A DNA stretch of 64,000 nt. Source: Actinomadura syzygii. Lineage in GTDB: Bacteria; Actinomycetota; Actinomycetes; Streptosporangiales; Streptosporangiaceae. The stretch spans positions 62,001-126,000 of the forward strand of contig NZ_VSFF01000019.1 in NCBI RefSeq assembly GCF_008085905.1. Reading direction: 5' to 3'. The position numbers were made by a program, and so were the translations under genes. The number at the start of each line of letters is the position of its first letter. Within the stretch, counting starts at the first letter, position 1. This document shows positions 48,411-56,531 of the stretch, one piece after another. The notes beneath the pieces were generated by a model, which ran no database searches, was not told where the DNA came from, and worked only from the letters and a program-made list of their open reading frames with translations.

Positions 48411-48970
48411 GCTTCCTCCCTCTTCCGGTACGTCGCGATCACGACCCCCGTCGTCGTGACCACCGACCCGACGAGCCGCATGTCCACGGAGACCCCGTCG
48501 AACAGGCGCTGCCCCGTCCCGAGCACCCGCGGATGCGTCATCAGCAGCCACTCGTCGACGAGCCCCCGCCGCATCAGCTCCCGCACCAGGGCACCGCTCC
48601 CGATCACCGTCAGGTCCTCCGCGATGCCCGGCACGTCGCCGACATCCTCGACGAGCACCGAGTTCTCCCAGGGCAGTTCCCGCATCGTCGTCGTCACCAC
48701 GTACTTCCGCGCCCGGTTCAGCACGTCCGTGTACGGGTTGTCCTTCTGGTGGGGCCAGTAGGCGTGGAGGCTCAGGTACGTCCGCCGCCCGAGCAGGATG
48801 CCCCCGTCCCGCCCCATGCCCTTCCCCATCTCCGAGCCCATGACCTCGTCGTTCCCCGGAACGGCCCACCCACCGTGCGCGAACCCGCCCCGGACGTCCT
48901 CATCGGGCAGGGCGGGCGCCTGCATGACCCCGTCCAGCGACAGATGCTCCACCACGACGATCTTCCCCAC
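48407..48970 (-). CDS. Dihydrofolate reductase family (RibD C-terminal-like) protein
   Basis: A 187-residue protein of the RibD_C/YwjB group. The N-terminal KIVVVEHLSLDGVMQAP, then ILLGRRTYLSLHAYWP (nucleotide-binding) and LTVIGSGALVRELMRRGLVDEWLLMTHP are typical; the last includes the IxxxGS and DE segments. The likely activity is an NADPH-dependent reductase with unknown substrate. It is the first gene of a tightly overlapping three-gene operon with YCII and the ECF42 sigma factor. Confidence 0.9.
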   Translation of the reverse strand: MGKIVVVEHLSLDGVMQAPALPDEDVRGGFAHGGWAVPGNDEVMGSEMGKGMGRDGGILLGRRTYLSLHAYWPHQKDNPYTDVLNRARKYVVTTTMRELPWENSVLVEDVGDVPGIAEDLTVIGSGALVRELMRRGLVDEWLLMTHPRVLGTGQRLFDGVSVDMRLVGSVVTTTGVVIATYRKREEA

Positions 48971-49093
48971 GGCTCCTCCTCCAGACGACGGCCTTCACCC
49001 CCTACACGAACGCCGTCCACCCAGATCGACACCACCCCGGAAAAACCGTCCCCCGACCCTCCACCAGTTCGACTACGATGCGTGGACGACCAG

Positions 49094-49166
49094 GCCGGCG
49101 TAGCTCAATCGGCAGAGCATCTGTCTTGTAAACAGAAGGTTAGGGGTTCAAGTCCCCTCGCCGGCT
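49094..49166 (+). tRNA. tRNA-Thr (anticodon TGT)
   Basis: A complete 73-nt cloverleaf. The acceptor stem is GCCGGCG / CGCCGGC with discriminator T. The D arm is GCTC...GAGC. The anticodon stem TCTGT / ACAGA surrounds the loop CTTGTAA with anticodon TGT at 49127-49129. The T arm is GGGG TTCAAGT CCCC. CCA is not fully encoded (CCC follows). It lies between the ECF42 operon and a run of lower-GC genes. Confidence 0.97.
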
Positions 49167-49229
49167 CCCACCTCAGCGTGCTCCAGCCGGGCTTCGGAAC
49201 CGTTGATCGGTATTGATCGTCTCAGGGGC

Positions 49230-49715
49230 GTGAGCGTGTCCACGACGGTTTTGCCGCTGGCAGGGGTGGTCCTGGGTTCCGCCGGGACTCTGATCGGTCA
49301 GTACCTGGCGACGCGGGTGGACTCGCGACGAGCGCGGTTCGAGCAGGCCAGCGCGGAACGTTCCGAGCGCAAAGCAGCCCTGATCGAGTTCCTGTCCGCC
49401 GCCCAACAGGTAGAACTGTGCCTGGACCGGCTCTCCATGGGAGAGCGACTTGACGACTCCGAGATGTGGCAACACCTGCACGCGCTCTGGCTTGCCAAGA
49501 AGGTCCCCGAACTCGTGTGTTCCCCTCCCGTCGCGCAGGCAGCGCACGACTACACGTCGGCGCTCCATGCACTGCTCCGGGGACAGACCCCAGGAGAGGG
49601 CACACCGCCCAAGCGTGACCTCCGCTTCGCCTTCCTGGAGGCCGCCCGCCGAGAACTCGGGACGACAAACGAGCCGTTGAGGAGAGATCCCGCAGCGCGA
49701 GAACTCGGCGAGTAA
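49230..49715 (+). CDS. Hypothetical protein with N-terminal membrane segment
   Basis: A 161-residue protein. One hydrophobic segment (VLPLAGVVLGSAGTLIGQYLA, about residues 6-26) is followed by a charged helical region (RRARFEQASAERSERKAALIEFLSAAQQVELCL) likely to form a coiled coil. GTG 49230 is chosen because AGGGGC lies just before it; TTG 49203 is an alternative. It starts 63 bases after the tRNA-Thr gene. Small proteins of this shape are common in actinobacterial accessory DNA. I do not recognise a function. Confidence 0.6.
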   Translation: MSVSTTVLPLAGVVLGSAGTLIGQYLATRVDSRRARFEQASAERSERKAALIEFLSAAQQVELCLDRLSMGERLDDSEMWQHLHALWLAKKVPELVCSPPVAQAAHDYTSALHALLRGQTPGEGTPPKRDLRFAFLEAARRELGTTNEPLRRDPAARELGE

Positions 49716-49921
49716 CTACCTCGGTTGGCCTGGGACGCATCCGGCCAGCGGCTTTACCATTGGGTCCTCATCGCCCTACGAGGGTTCTCAACGTGATCGG
49801 AGCGGTGTCCGTCAGACGTGCGGCGGTCCTCATCGGGTCTGCGAGGGGTGCGGCGAGAGGTGTCGGGTTCGGTCTAGATCAACTGGTTGTCAAGTGGGGT
49901 GGTCATTGATGTAATGATCGC

Positions 49922-51016
49922 GTGAAAAGACCTTGGAAGTCGGGAATTGGGTTACTCGCGGGGCTTTCGTCTGTGGCGTTAGCGCTGGTTGGGATGCCAG
50001 TGAGTGCGGGCGCGGCCAGCTTGTCCGGGTGGAGTGTCGTCAGCCTCGGGGTGTTGCCGGGGGGAACGACCAGTCGGGCCACCGCTGTGAACGATCAAGG
50101 TGTTGTCGCTGGTTACGGTGACGTGGCCAATGGACTGTCCCATGCCATCCGGTGGAACAGGGACGGGCGCATCGTTGACCTCGGTACGCTTCCCGGCGGC
50201 ACTTACAGTTACGCCTACGGAATCAATGACCGTGGTGACATCGTCGGCTACGCGAACACTGCCGGTGGCGACAATCGGGCTGTGCGTTGGGCGGCGGATG
50301 GAAGTATCACCGATCTCGGTGGCCTCCCGGGCCACGCCAGTAGCTACGCTTACGGAATCAACGACAAGAGGGACGTGGTCGGCAGCGTGCCGATTCGGTC
50401 CAAGATTTACCATGCGGCGAAATGGCAGACTGGCGGCACTGTTTCCGACATTGGGACGGACTCCCCGCTGCCGGCGACCTCCGCCGTCGCGATCAACAAT
50501 CACGGTGTCGTGGCTGGCTATACCTACGAGGTGTCGCCAGGACATTACGTTGAGGCCGTTACCTGGGCTGCGGCAGGAACCACGGCGGTTGTGCTTCCGG
50601 CGCTGGGCGGTGCTGATCTGCGCAGTAGCGCCAACGGCATCAATGACCGGGGTGAGATCGTCGGCTATTCGCAGTCTGGGTCCGGTGCTCCCACCAACTA
50701 TCCCTTCCACGCGACTCTGTGGAGGCCCGGTGCCTCGGCGCCCACCGATCTCGGGACGCTGCCCGGCGGCGACAGCAGTGTTGCGAATGGCGTCAACGCT
50801 GCTGGTGTTGTCGTCGGCGCTTCGGCGACCAGCACTCCCGATGAGGGCGACGCGGTTCTGTGGCGGCAGGGGAAGAACGGGTGGCGTGTTGTGCCGCTGC
50901 CGCAGTTGGGCGGTGGCAACTCCAGCGAGGCGACGGCGGTCAGTGATGGCGGCGACGTGGTCGGTGAGGCGTCCACCGCGGCCGGTCAGAGTGTCGCGGT
51001 TCGCTGGAAGAAGTGA
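49922..51016 (+). CDS. Secreted HAF-repeat protein
   Basis: A 364-residue exported protein. The signal peptide is about residues 1-32 (LLAGLSSVALALVGMPVSAG). Seven HAF-type repeats follow, each with a core like AYGINDRGDIVGYA (also ATAVNDQGVVAGYG, AVAINNHGVVAGYT, ANGINDRGEIVGYS, ATAVSDGGDVVGEA) and usually DLGTLPGG between. These predict a beta-propeller-like extracellular domain. The function of HAF repeats is unknown. The DNA has visibly lower GC and freer codon choice than flanking genes. GTG 49922 is the start. Confidence 0.85.
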   Translation: MKRPWKSGIGLLAGLSSVALALVGMPVSAGAASLSGWSVVSLGVLPGGTTSRATAVNDQGVVAGYGDVANGLSHAIRWNRDGRIVDLGTLPGGTYSYAYGINDRGDIVGYANTAGGDNRAVRWAADGSITDLGGLPGHASSYAYGINDKRDVVGSVPIRSKIYHAAKWQTGGTVSDIGTDSPLPATSAVAINNHGVVAGYTYEVSPGHYVEAVTWAAAGTTAVVLPALGGADLRSSANGINDRGEIVGYSQSGSGAPTNYPFHATLWRPGASAPTDLGTLPGGDSSVANGVNAAGVVVGASATSTPDEGDAVLWRQGKNGWRVVPLPQLGGGNSSEATAVSDGGDVVGEASTAAGQSVAVRWKK

Positions 51017-51059
51017 TTCGGCGGCCTGAGTCGAGTCGTTAGGTCAGTACCGTGGGTGT

Positions 51060-51725
51060 GTGCGGATTGTCGCGGTTGCGGATACTCACACCTATCATCG
51101 CGAGCTCGTCGTGCCTGACGGAGACGTCTTCGTCCACGCGGGTGATCTTTGTCGGCGCGGTAAAGAGCTGAGGGAGCTTGAGGAGGCCGCTGACTGGATT
51201 CACGGGCTTCCGCATCCGACGAAGGTGGTCGTCGCGGGCAACCACGACTGGGTGTTCCTGGACGAGCCCGTGCGTGCTCGGGCCGTTCTTGCCGATCGTG
51301 GCATCCGCTACCTGGAGGACAGCGGGACGGAGATCGACGGTCTCGCGTTCTGGGGCAGTCCGTGGCAGCCGGAGTTCAACGGATGGGCGTTCAACCTTCC
51401 GCGAGGGCCTGCCCTCGCGGAGAAATGGGCGCTCATTCCGGAGCATGTTGATGTGTTGATTACGCACGGGCCTCCGCAGGGTATCGGTGACGCGAACGCC
51501 TATCCCGGGCGTCATGGTTGTGAGGATCTGCTGGAACGGGTGCGGCAGGTCCGTCCGAGGCTGCACTTGTTCGGTCACATTCACCAGGACGGCGGGCTCT
51601 GGCGCCATGGGCAGACGACCTTCGCCAATGTCACCACATGGGAATGCGAGCGCGGCCCGACCGTCGTCCGGCTGGACGCCTCGGGTGCCGTAGGCGAGAT
51701 CGTCCCGCCCGCACGCGGTCAGTAG
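51060..51725 (+). CDS. Calcineurin-like metallophosphatase domain protein
   Basis: A 221-residue cytoplasmic protein with the full metallophosphoesterase motif set: VADTHTYH (D-x-H), FVHAGDLC (GD), VVVAGNHDWVF (GNHD), ITHGPPQG, and LHLFGHIHQDGG (G-H-x-H). This form resembles the Rv-like metallophosphatases of unknown substrate found across bacteria and in animal MPPED proteins, which act on cyclic nucleotides. GTG 51060 is the start. The codon choice is freer than in housekeeping genes, like its upstream neighbour. Confidence 0.9.
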   Translation: MRIVAVADTHTYHRELVVPDGDVFVHAGDLCRRGKELRELEEAADWIHGLPHPTKVVVAGNHDWVFLDEPVRARAVLADRGIRYLEDSGTEIDGLAFWGSPWQPEFNGWAFNLPRGPALAEKWALIPEHVDVLITHGPPQGIGDANAYPGRHGCEDLLERVRQVRPRLHLFGHIHQDGGLWRHGQTTFANVTTWECERGPTVVRLDASGAVGEIVPPARGQ

Positions 51726-51772
51726 CGTGCGGGCTGTTCAGCCTCGGAAGCGGATGCTGCTTGCCGGTGGGG

Positions 51773-53056
51773 TTAGGGGGTTCGCTCTATTAGGAGGTCG
51801 GTTTGCCAGCGGGAGTTGTTCGGGAGTTGGGCCGTCAGGGTGACGGAGGAGAAGTCGTCTACCGGGGACGTGGTGCCCTGGAGCGAGACTGAGGACTGGC
51901 CCGCTGGGATTGTCACGTGGGTTGGGAGGCGGGCGACGTTCGGGTCGCTGCTTTCGAGCTGGATCGTCATCGGGCTGCTCGTGGCCGCGCCGAGTTGGAT
52001 GGTGGCGTCGAAGGGTTGGCCGCCGGTGATCAGCCAGGGTTCGATCTCGAATCCGGTGAGGCCGGGGTAGGCGGTCATGGTGTGGCTGCGGGTTCCCACG
52101 CCCTCTATGTTCGCCGTCAGGGTCAGGGGGCCGTCGATGTCGGGGGGCAGCGCCACCTCGACTTGATACGTTCCGCTGGTTCCTTCGAGGAATTCCATTG
52201 GGCCGGGCGGGTACTTCAGTTTCGGGTTGTTGGAGCTGAAGGTGACCTTGATGCCGCCGTGCGGGACGGGTTTCGGCAGGTTCAGCGCCATGTTGTAGTA
52301 GAAGCCGCCGTAGGCCTCGGCTGGTCCGGTGAACGTCCAGTCGCCGGGGTCGTAGTTCCAGGCCAGGAGTTTGAGGACGTTGCCGATGCGCTGCCCTGGG
52401 AGCTTGGCCGTAATGGTGGCCTTCGCGTCCACGGGAATGCGTGTGCTCTTCAGGAGCGGCGGCGGGACGCCTATTCCCAGGGCGCCGCGCGGAATGGTCA
52501 CGGTCGGCGGGACCTTCACGGCCGGGTTGTCGCTCTCCAACGCGATGGTCGCCCCGCCCTCGGGGGCGGGACCGTTCAGGCCGACGGTGATCGACGGGCG
52601 GTCACCGCTGACGATCGTCGAATGGCCGCCGAAGTCGACGAAGCGCAGTCCGGGGCGGAGCGCCAGCCGCTGGCTGAGCGTTCGGCTGCGCAGCTTGGCC
52701 GTGAGCGGGACGCCGAAGTCGCCGTAGACGTAGTCCGGCTGAAACGTGCGGATGGGAAAGGTCGCCTCCGTCGCTCCGGAAGGGACCACCACCTTTGCCG
52801 GAACGCTCACCCACGTCGAATCCGCCGACGTCAGCGCGACGGTGAGCGCGACCGATGACTTGCAGTTGAGCTTCACTAAGCCTTGGGCCCTGCCGCCCGA
52901 GGGGACCTTTTCGGTGGGCAGGACGAGAGCGTCGAGCCGCGAGCCGCAGGACGCCGGAGACGTTTCGGCGGCGGCCGGAGCGGTGAGACCAGAGACCAGG
53001 AGGACGGCCCCGGCGAGGCCGCCCAGGGTCGTCTTCCAACTGGCTGAGCGAATCAT
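51773..53056 (-). CDS. Secreted protein with four Ig-like repeats
   Basis: A 427-residue exported protein with a signal peptide ending near residue 30 (LLVSGLTAPAAAE). The mature part has about four repeats of 90-100 residues, each with a hallmark P-x-x-V-x-I-P-x-G strand: PAKVVVPSGATEATFPI, PPTVTIPRGALGIGV, a variant PPGPMEFLEGTSGTYQVEV, and PTHVTIPAGQSSVSLQ. This is like bacterial Ig/CalX-beta-type surface modules. There are two cysteines near the N-terminus (SCGSRL, LNCKSS), probably a disulfide. No anchor or catalytic motif is visible. Function is unknown. Confidence 0.75.
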   Translation of the reverse strand: MIRSASWKTTLGGLAGAVLLVSGLTAPAAAETSPASCGSRLDALVLPTEKVPSGGRAQGLVKLNCKSSVALTVALTSADSTWVSVPAKVVVPSGATEATFPIRTFQPDYVYGDFGVPLTAKLRSRTLSQRLALRPGLRFVDFGGHSTIVSGDRPSITVGLNGPAPEGGATIALESDNPAVKVPPTVTIPRGALGIGVPPPLLKSTRIPVDAKATITAKLPGQRIGNVLKLLAWNYDPGDWTFTGPAEAYGGFYYNMALNLPKPVPHGGIKVTFSSNNPKLKYPPGPMEFLEGTSGTYQVEVALPPDIDGPLTLTANIEGVGTRSHTMTAYPGLTGFEIEPWLITGGQPFDATIQLGAATSSPMTIQLESSDPNVARLPTHVTIPAGQSSVSLQGTTSPVDDFSSVTLTAQLPNNSRWQTDLLIERTP

Positions 53057-53244
53057 GGCCCACGCCTTTCCGAACAGCGAACAGACGGCTGCTCGGCAGG
53101 ATCGTAGCCGGGTGGACCGGTGTCCATGTCACATCTTGATCAAGATCCAGGGCAGCGGTGACAACGACTCCCGTTGGGCCTGTCCGAACGGCGGCAAGCG
53201 TGCTGAGAATGTCCCGCGAAGATCTTGTGAAGGGACGTGCGCTG

Positions 53245-54423
53245 ATGAGTCTGCGGGACGAGGTCGAGGCCGTTATCCGGGCCTGGGACGCCTACGAGGT
53301 CGAACACGGCGAGGCGCCGGTCATCGATTTCGACTGCGATCCGGGCGGGACCGCCGCGCCCGCCGATCGGCTGACCGTTCTTCGGCGGCTCACCGGGCTT
53401 CGTCCCAAGGCGAGTGGCGTGCTCGCAGCGCGTATCGACGCCGATCTCGCCTATCTCGGGGCGCTGCTCGGGGAACGGCGTCCGCTCGATGAGTACATTC
53501 GTGAAACCCAGGGGTGCGGCGCGGGCGGCTGGCCAGAGGAGTATGTGGCTGAGCGGGCCGAACAGATGCGGAGTGCGCTGGGCGAACTCGGTATCCGGTG
53601 GGGCGCGGCTGCCAATGCGGAACTGCGCGAAGCGGAAGGACTACTCGACGTCAGCGACGCTCCCGACGCGATTCGGGAGGCCGTCAGCGAATTGGAGCCC
53701 GTCGTCCGGGAGGCGACCGGCAGCACGGCGCCGTACCGGTTGACGATCGAGACCGCGGAAGTGGACGCCTATTGGGCGTTCTGGCTCGACGGCGCCGGGC
53801 AGGACGTGCGTCTCCAGCTCAACCTCCGCAATGTCGAGTTCACGCAGGCGGGCGCCCGGCAGTTCGCCCTGCACGAGGTGCTCGGGCACGGTCTGCAATG
53901 CGCCGGATACACGGCCGTGGCCGCCGCCGAGGAGGTTCCTTGGGTGCGGCTGCTCAGCATTCACGCGCCGCACCAGGTCATGCAGGAAGGGCTCGCGCAA
54001 GCGTGGCCGCTGTTCCTGCTCCCCGAGGACAAGGTGCTCATCGCGCGACTCCGGGTCGCCCATTACTGCCAGCTCGTCCTCGCCCAGGTGCATGTATCGA
54101 TCAATCACGGTGCGTCCGCGGTGGAATGCGCCGACTATCTGAAGGCCGCCGTCCCGTGGTGGACCGAGGAGACCATCGCCCGTTACCTCGCAGACCGGGG
54201 CCTCAACCAGCAGCACCGCACTTACATGTGGGCCTATCCGGCGGGCTTCGACTGGTTCATGGCGCTCGCCGAGGCCGACGACGCCGAGCTTTCCCGGAGG
54301 GTGCTCCGCGCGACCTATCAGGCTCCGCTCACGCCGTCCGATCTGGCGGAACTCTGGCCGTCCGGTCCGCCCGTCGGCGGTCCGGGCGGGCCCGTCCGGC
54401 TGCCGAAGGCTCCCGTCCTTTAG
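53245..54423 (+). CDS. Predicted zinc metallopeptidase-like protein with HExxGH motif
   Basis: A 392-residue soluble protein. The central motif FALHEVLGHGLQC gives H210, E211 and H215 (HExxGH spacing, as in M49 dipeptidyl peptidase III rather than the usual HExxH). A conserved-looking MQEGLAQAW with E248 could supply the third ligand. Regions before it are helical and rich in Glu and Arg; a PYRLTIETAEVDAYWAFWLDG strand pair precedes the motif. ATG 53245 is chosen from the Shine-Dalgarno-like GAAGGGA; ATG 53209 and GTG 53158 are alternatives. I do not recognise a named family. It is tail-to-tail with the truncated hemoglobin gene. Confidence 0.65.
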   Translation: MSLRDEVEAVIRAWDAYEVEHGEAPVIDFDCDPGGTAAPADRLTVLRRLTGLRPKASGVLAARIDADLAYLGALLGERRPLDEYIRETQGCGAGGWPEEYVAERAEQMRSALGELGIRWGAAANAELREAEGLLDVSDAPDAIREAVSELEPVVREATGSTAPYRLTIETAEVDAYWAFWLDGAGQDVRLQLNLRNVEFTQAGARQFALHEVLGHGLQCAGYTAVAAAEEVPWVRLLSIHAPHQVMQEGLAQAWPLFLLPEDKVLIARLRVAHYCQLVLAQVHVSINHGASAVECADYLKAAVPWWTEETIARYLADRGLNQQHRTYMWAYPAGFDWFMALAEADDAELSRRVLRATYQAPLTPSDLAELWPSGPPVGGPGGPVRLPKAPVL

Positions 54424-54869
54424 CCGTTCCCGGACGGCCAGGTCCATTGCGGGACCTCGCGGAGCGGGTGCAGTTCATCGTCGGTTTCGGCGAGGGAGTT
54501 CTGCTTGGCGACCTCGGTACCGAACTCGACGTGTTCGCGGAGCGCCTGGCGGAAAGGAGCGTCGTCGGGGAGTCCGGCGGTGTCGGCGGCGGCCAGGTAG
54601 AGCTCGACGAAACGGAGCCGCTGCGCCTCGGTGATCTTGAGATGGCGGTGGACGTCGATGAGGTGGGAGAAGCCGCCCATCTCGCGGGAGAAGGTGTCGG
54701 GGCCGCCGAACGTCTCGGCGGTGAAGGCCGTGAGGTGGTCGACGTGAGTGGGGCTGCCTTCGCCGAACAACGGCTGGAGCAGCGGGTCGGCGAGCATGCT
54801 CGAATAGAAGATGTCGATGAACCGGTGGAGCCCCTCATGACCGCCGGCGTGCTCGTACAGCGATTCCAT
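54420..54869 (-). CDS. Group II truncated hemoglobin
   Basis: A 149-residue 2-on-2 globin. The N-terminal SLYEHAGGHEGLHRFIDIFY and LLQPLFG, then THVDHLTAFTAETFGGPDTF and HRHLKITEAQRLRFVELYL match the trHbO (GlbO) type. The proximal His is in the HRHLKI helix region. The role is oxygen or NO chemistry in the cytoplasm. Its stop overlaps the convergent metallopeptidase-like gene by four bases. Confidence 0.88.
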   Translation of the reverse strand: MESLYEHAGGHEGLHRFIDIFYSSMLADPLLQPLFGEGSPTHVDHLTAFTAETFGGPDTFSREMGGFSHLIDVHRHLKITEAQRLRFVELYLAAADTAGLPDDAPFRQALREHVEFGTEVAKQNSLAETDDELHPLREVPQWTWPSGNG

Positions 54870-54986
54870 GATTACATCATTACCTTCTTGTAGGCGCCTG
54901 GCTCAGTTATCGCAGTCGAGGTCCCGCTTGTCGAGGGTTTCGCCGAACCCGGTCCAATGGCGGCCGGACGGCGTCAAAGCGGAATT

Positions 54987-55024
54987 GCCCGGCCGGGCGG
55001 AGATCGCGTTCCGTCCGGCCGGGC
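54987..55024. terminator. Intrinsic terminator downstream of the MFS gene
   Basis: GCCCGGCCGGGCGGA pairs with TCCGTCCGGCCGGGC (one mismatch, 14 of 15 pairs) around an 8-base loop. It lies 15 bases beyond the stop of the minus-strand MFS gene. Confidence 0.75.
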
Positions 55025-55039
55025 CCGTGCCGACGAAGG

Positions 55040-56500
55040 TCATCCGGCACCGGTCCGCCGGGGGAGCAGCAGCGCGGGGACGAGCGCCACGGCGCCGATG
55101 ATCAGCGCGACCCAGAAGGCGTGGCCGAACGCCTGCGCCAGCAGCGGCGCGACCGCGACGCGCGCCGGGTCGGGCAGCGGGGCGAGCGCCGATCCGGCGA
55201 GGCCGGGCGATCGGGCGGTGATCTCGTGCTGGAGGATCACCGCGAGCGCCGCGGTGCCGACCGACGCGCCCATCCGCTGGAGCGTGTTCAGCGCGCTCGT
55301 CGCGCGCGGGATCAGCGCGGGCGGCAGCGCCTGGTAGGCCGCCGCCATCGACGGCATGATCGTCGCGCCGAGCCCGAGCCCGATCACGAACAGCGCGGCG
55401 GCCAGCAGGATCGGCGAGGTGTCCGCGTGGATCTGCGTGTAGGCGGCGGTGCCGGCGAGCCCGAGCACGACCCCGGCCGGGACGACGACGCCGGCGCCGA
55501 CCCGGTCGGTGACGCGCCCGGCCAGCGGCATCGCGACCGCTGCGCCGAGCGCCTGCGGGACGAGCAGCAGCCCCGTCGCGAGCGGCCCGTGACCCCGCAC
55601 GACCTGCCAGTACAGCGGCAGCAGCACCAGCACCCCGAACAGCGCGACCGCGACGACCAGGTTGGTGACGGCGGCGGCCGCGAACCCCCGGCGCCGGAAC
55701 AGCGAGATGTCGATCAGCGCGTCCCGGCCGCGCGCGTGCAGCACGTAGACGCCGATGAGCAGGGCGGACGCGGCGAGGATCGCCCAGGTGCGGGCCGCGT
55801 CGAGCGCGCCGGGACGTCCCGCCTCGCTGGTGCCGTAGACGAACGCGACCACTCCGGCGCACAGCAGGACCAGCCCGCGGACGTCCAGCCGCGCCGGACG
55901 CGGAGCGGAGCGCGGCAGCAGCCGGACGGCGGCGACCACGGCGGCGATCCCGAGCGGCAGGTTCGCGAAGAAGATCCAGCGCCACCCGGCGGTGGTGATG
56001 ATCAGCCCGCCGACGACGGGCCCGACGACGGAGCCGAGCAGCATCGGCAGGCCGATGAAGCCCATCACGCGCCCCATCCGCGCGGGCCCGGCGGCCTGCG
56101 CGAGGATCGTCTGCGCCACCGGAATGATCATGCCGCCGCCGAGGCCCTGCACGACGCGGAACGCGATCAGGGTGGGCATCGACCAGGCGGCGCCCGCGAG
56201 CGCGGAGCCCGCGAGGAACAGCACGAGCGCGCTGATCCACACGCGCCGGGCGCCGAACCGCTCGGTGGCCCAGCCGGTGACCGGGATGACGCCCGCGAGC
56301 CCGAGCATGTACCCGGTCAGGACCCATTGGACGGTGGTGATGGACGACCCGAACTCCTCGGCGAGGGAGCGGGTGGCGACGTTCACGGCGGTCGCGTCGA
56401 TGATCGACATGATGGCGCCGAGCACCACGACGGCGCCGATGGCGACGAGCCCGCGGTCGAGGCCCTGCGGGGGTTGCTTGGACGTGACGGTTGCGGTCAT
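55040..56500 (-). CDS. MFS transporter, DHA2 (EmrB/QacA) family
   Basis: A 486-residue protein with about 14 membrane helices. The DHA2 N-terminal IMSIIDATAVNVATRSLAEE, motif A GWATERFGARRVWISAL, the motif-C-like LLGSVVGPVVGGLIITTAGWRW, and FFANLPLG are present. It is a probable multidrug or metabolite exporter. It follows the FAD oxidase gene by 31 bases on the same strand, and both should answer to the divergent TetR gene that has three operator copies in front of it. Confidence 0.93.
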   Translation of the reverse strand: MTATVTSKQPPQGLDRGLVAIGAVVVLGAIMSIIDATAVNVATRSLAEEFGSSITTVQWVLTGYMLGLAGVIPVTGWATERFGARRVWISALVLFLAGSALAGAAWSMPTLIAFRVVQGLGGGMIIPVAQTILAQAAGPARMGRVMGFIGLPMLLGSVVGPVVGGLIITTAGWRWIFFANLPLGIAAVVAAVRLLPRSAPRPARLDVRGLVLLCAGVVAFVYGTSEAGRPGALDAARTWAILAASALLIGVYVLHARGRDALIDISLFRRRGFAAAAVTNLVVAVALFGVLVLLPLYWQVVRGHGPLATGLLLVPQALGAAVAMPLAGRVTDRVGAGVVVPAGVVLGLAGTAAYTQIHADTSPILLAAALFVIGLGLGATIMPSMAAAYQALPPALIPRATSALNTLQRMGASVGTAALAVILQHEITARSPGLAGSALAPLPDPARVAVAPLLAQAFGHAFWVALIIGAVALVPALLLPRRTGAG

Positions 56501-56531
56501 TTCGGTTACCTCGCAATGGTCGGGCGGGCGT

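Noticed and set aside
49094..54900. Integrated genetic island with attachment sites at the tRNA-Thr gene
   Set aside because: I looked for a second copy of the tRNA 3' end and for an integrase or excisionase downstream and found neither. Only the lower GC remains, so an intact island is not claimed.
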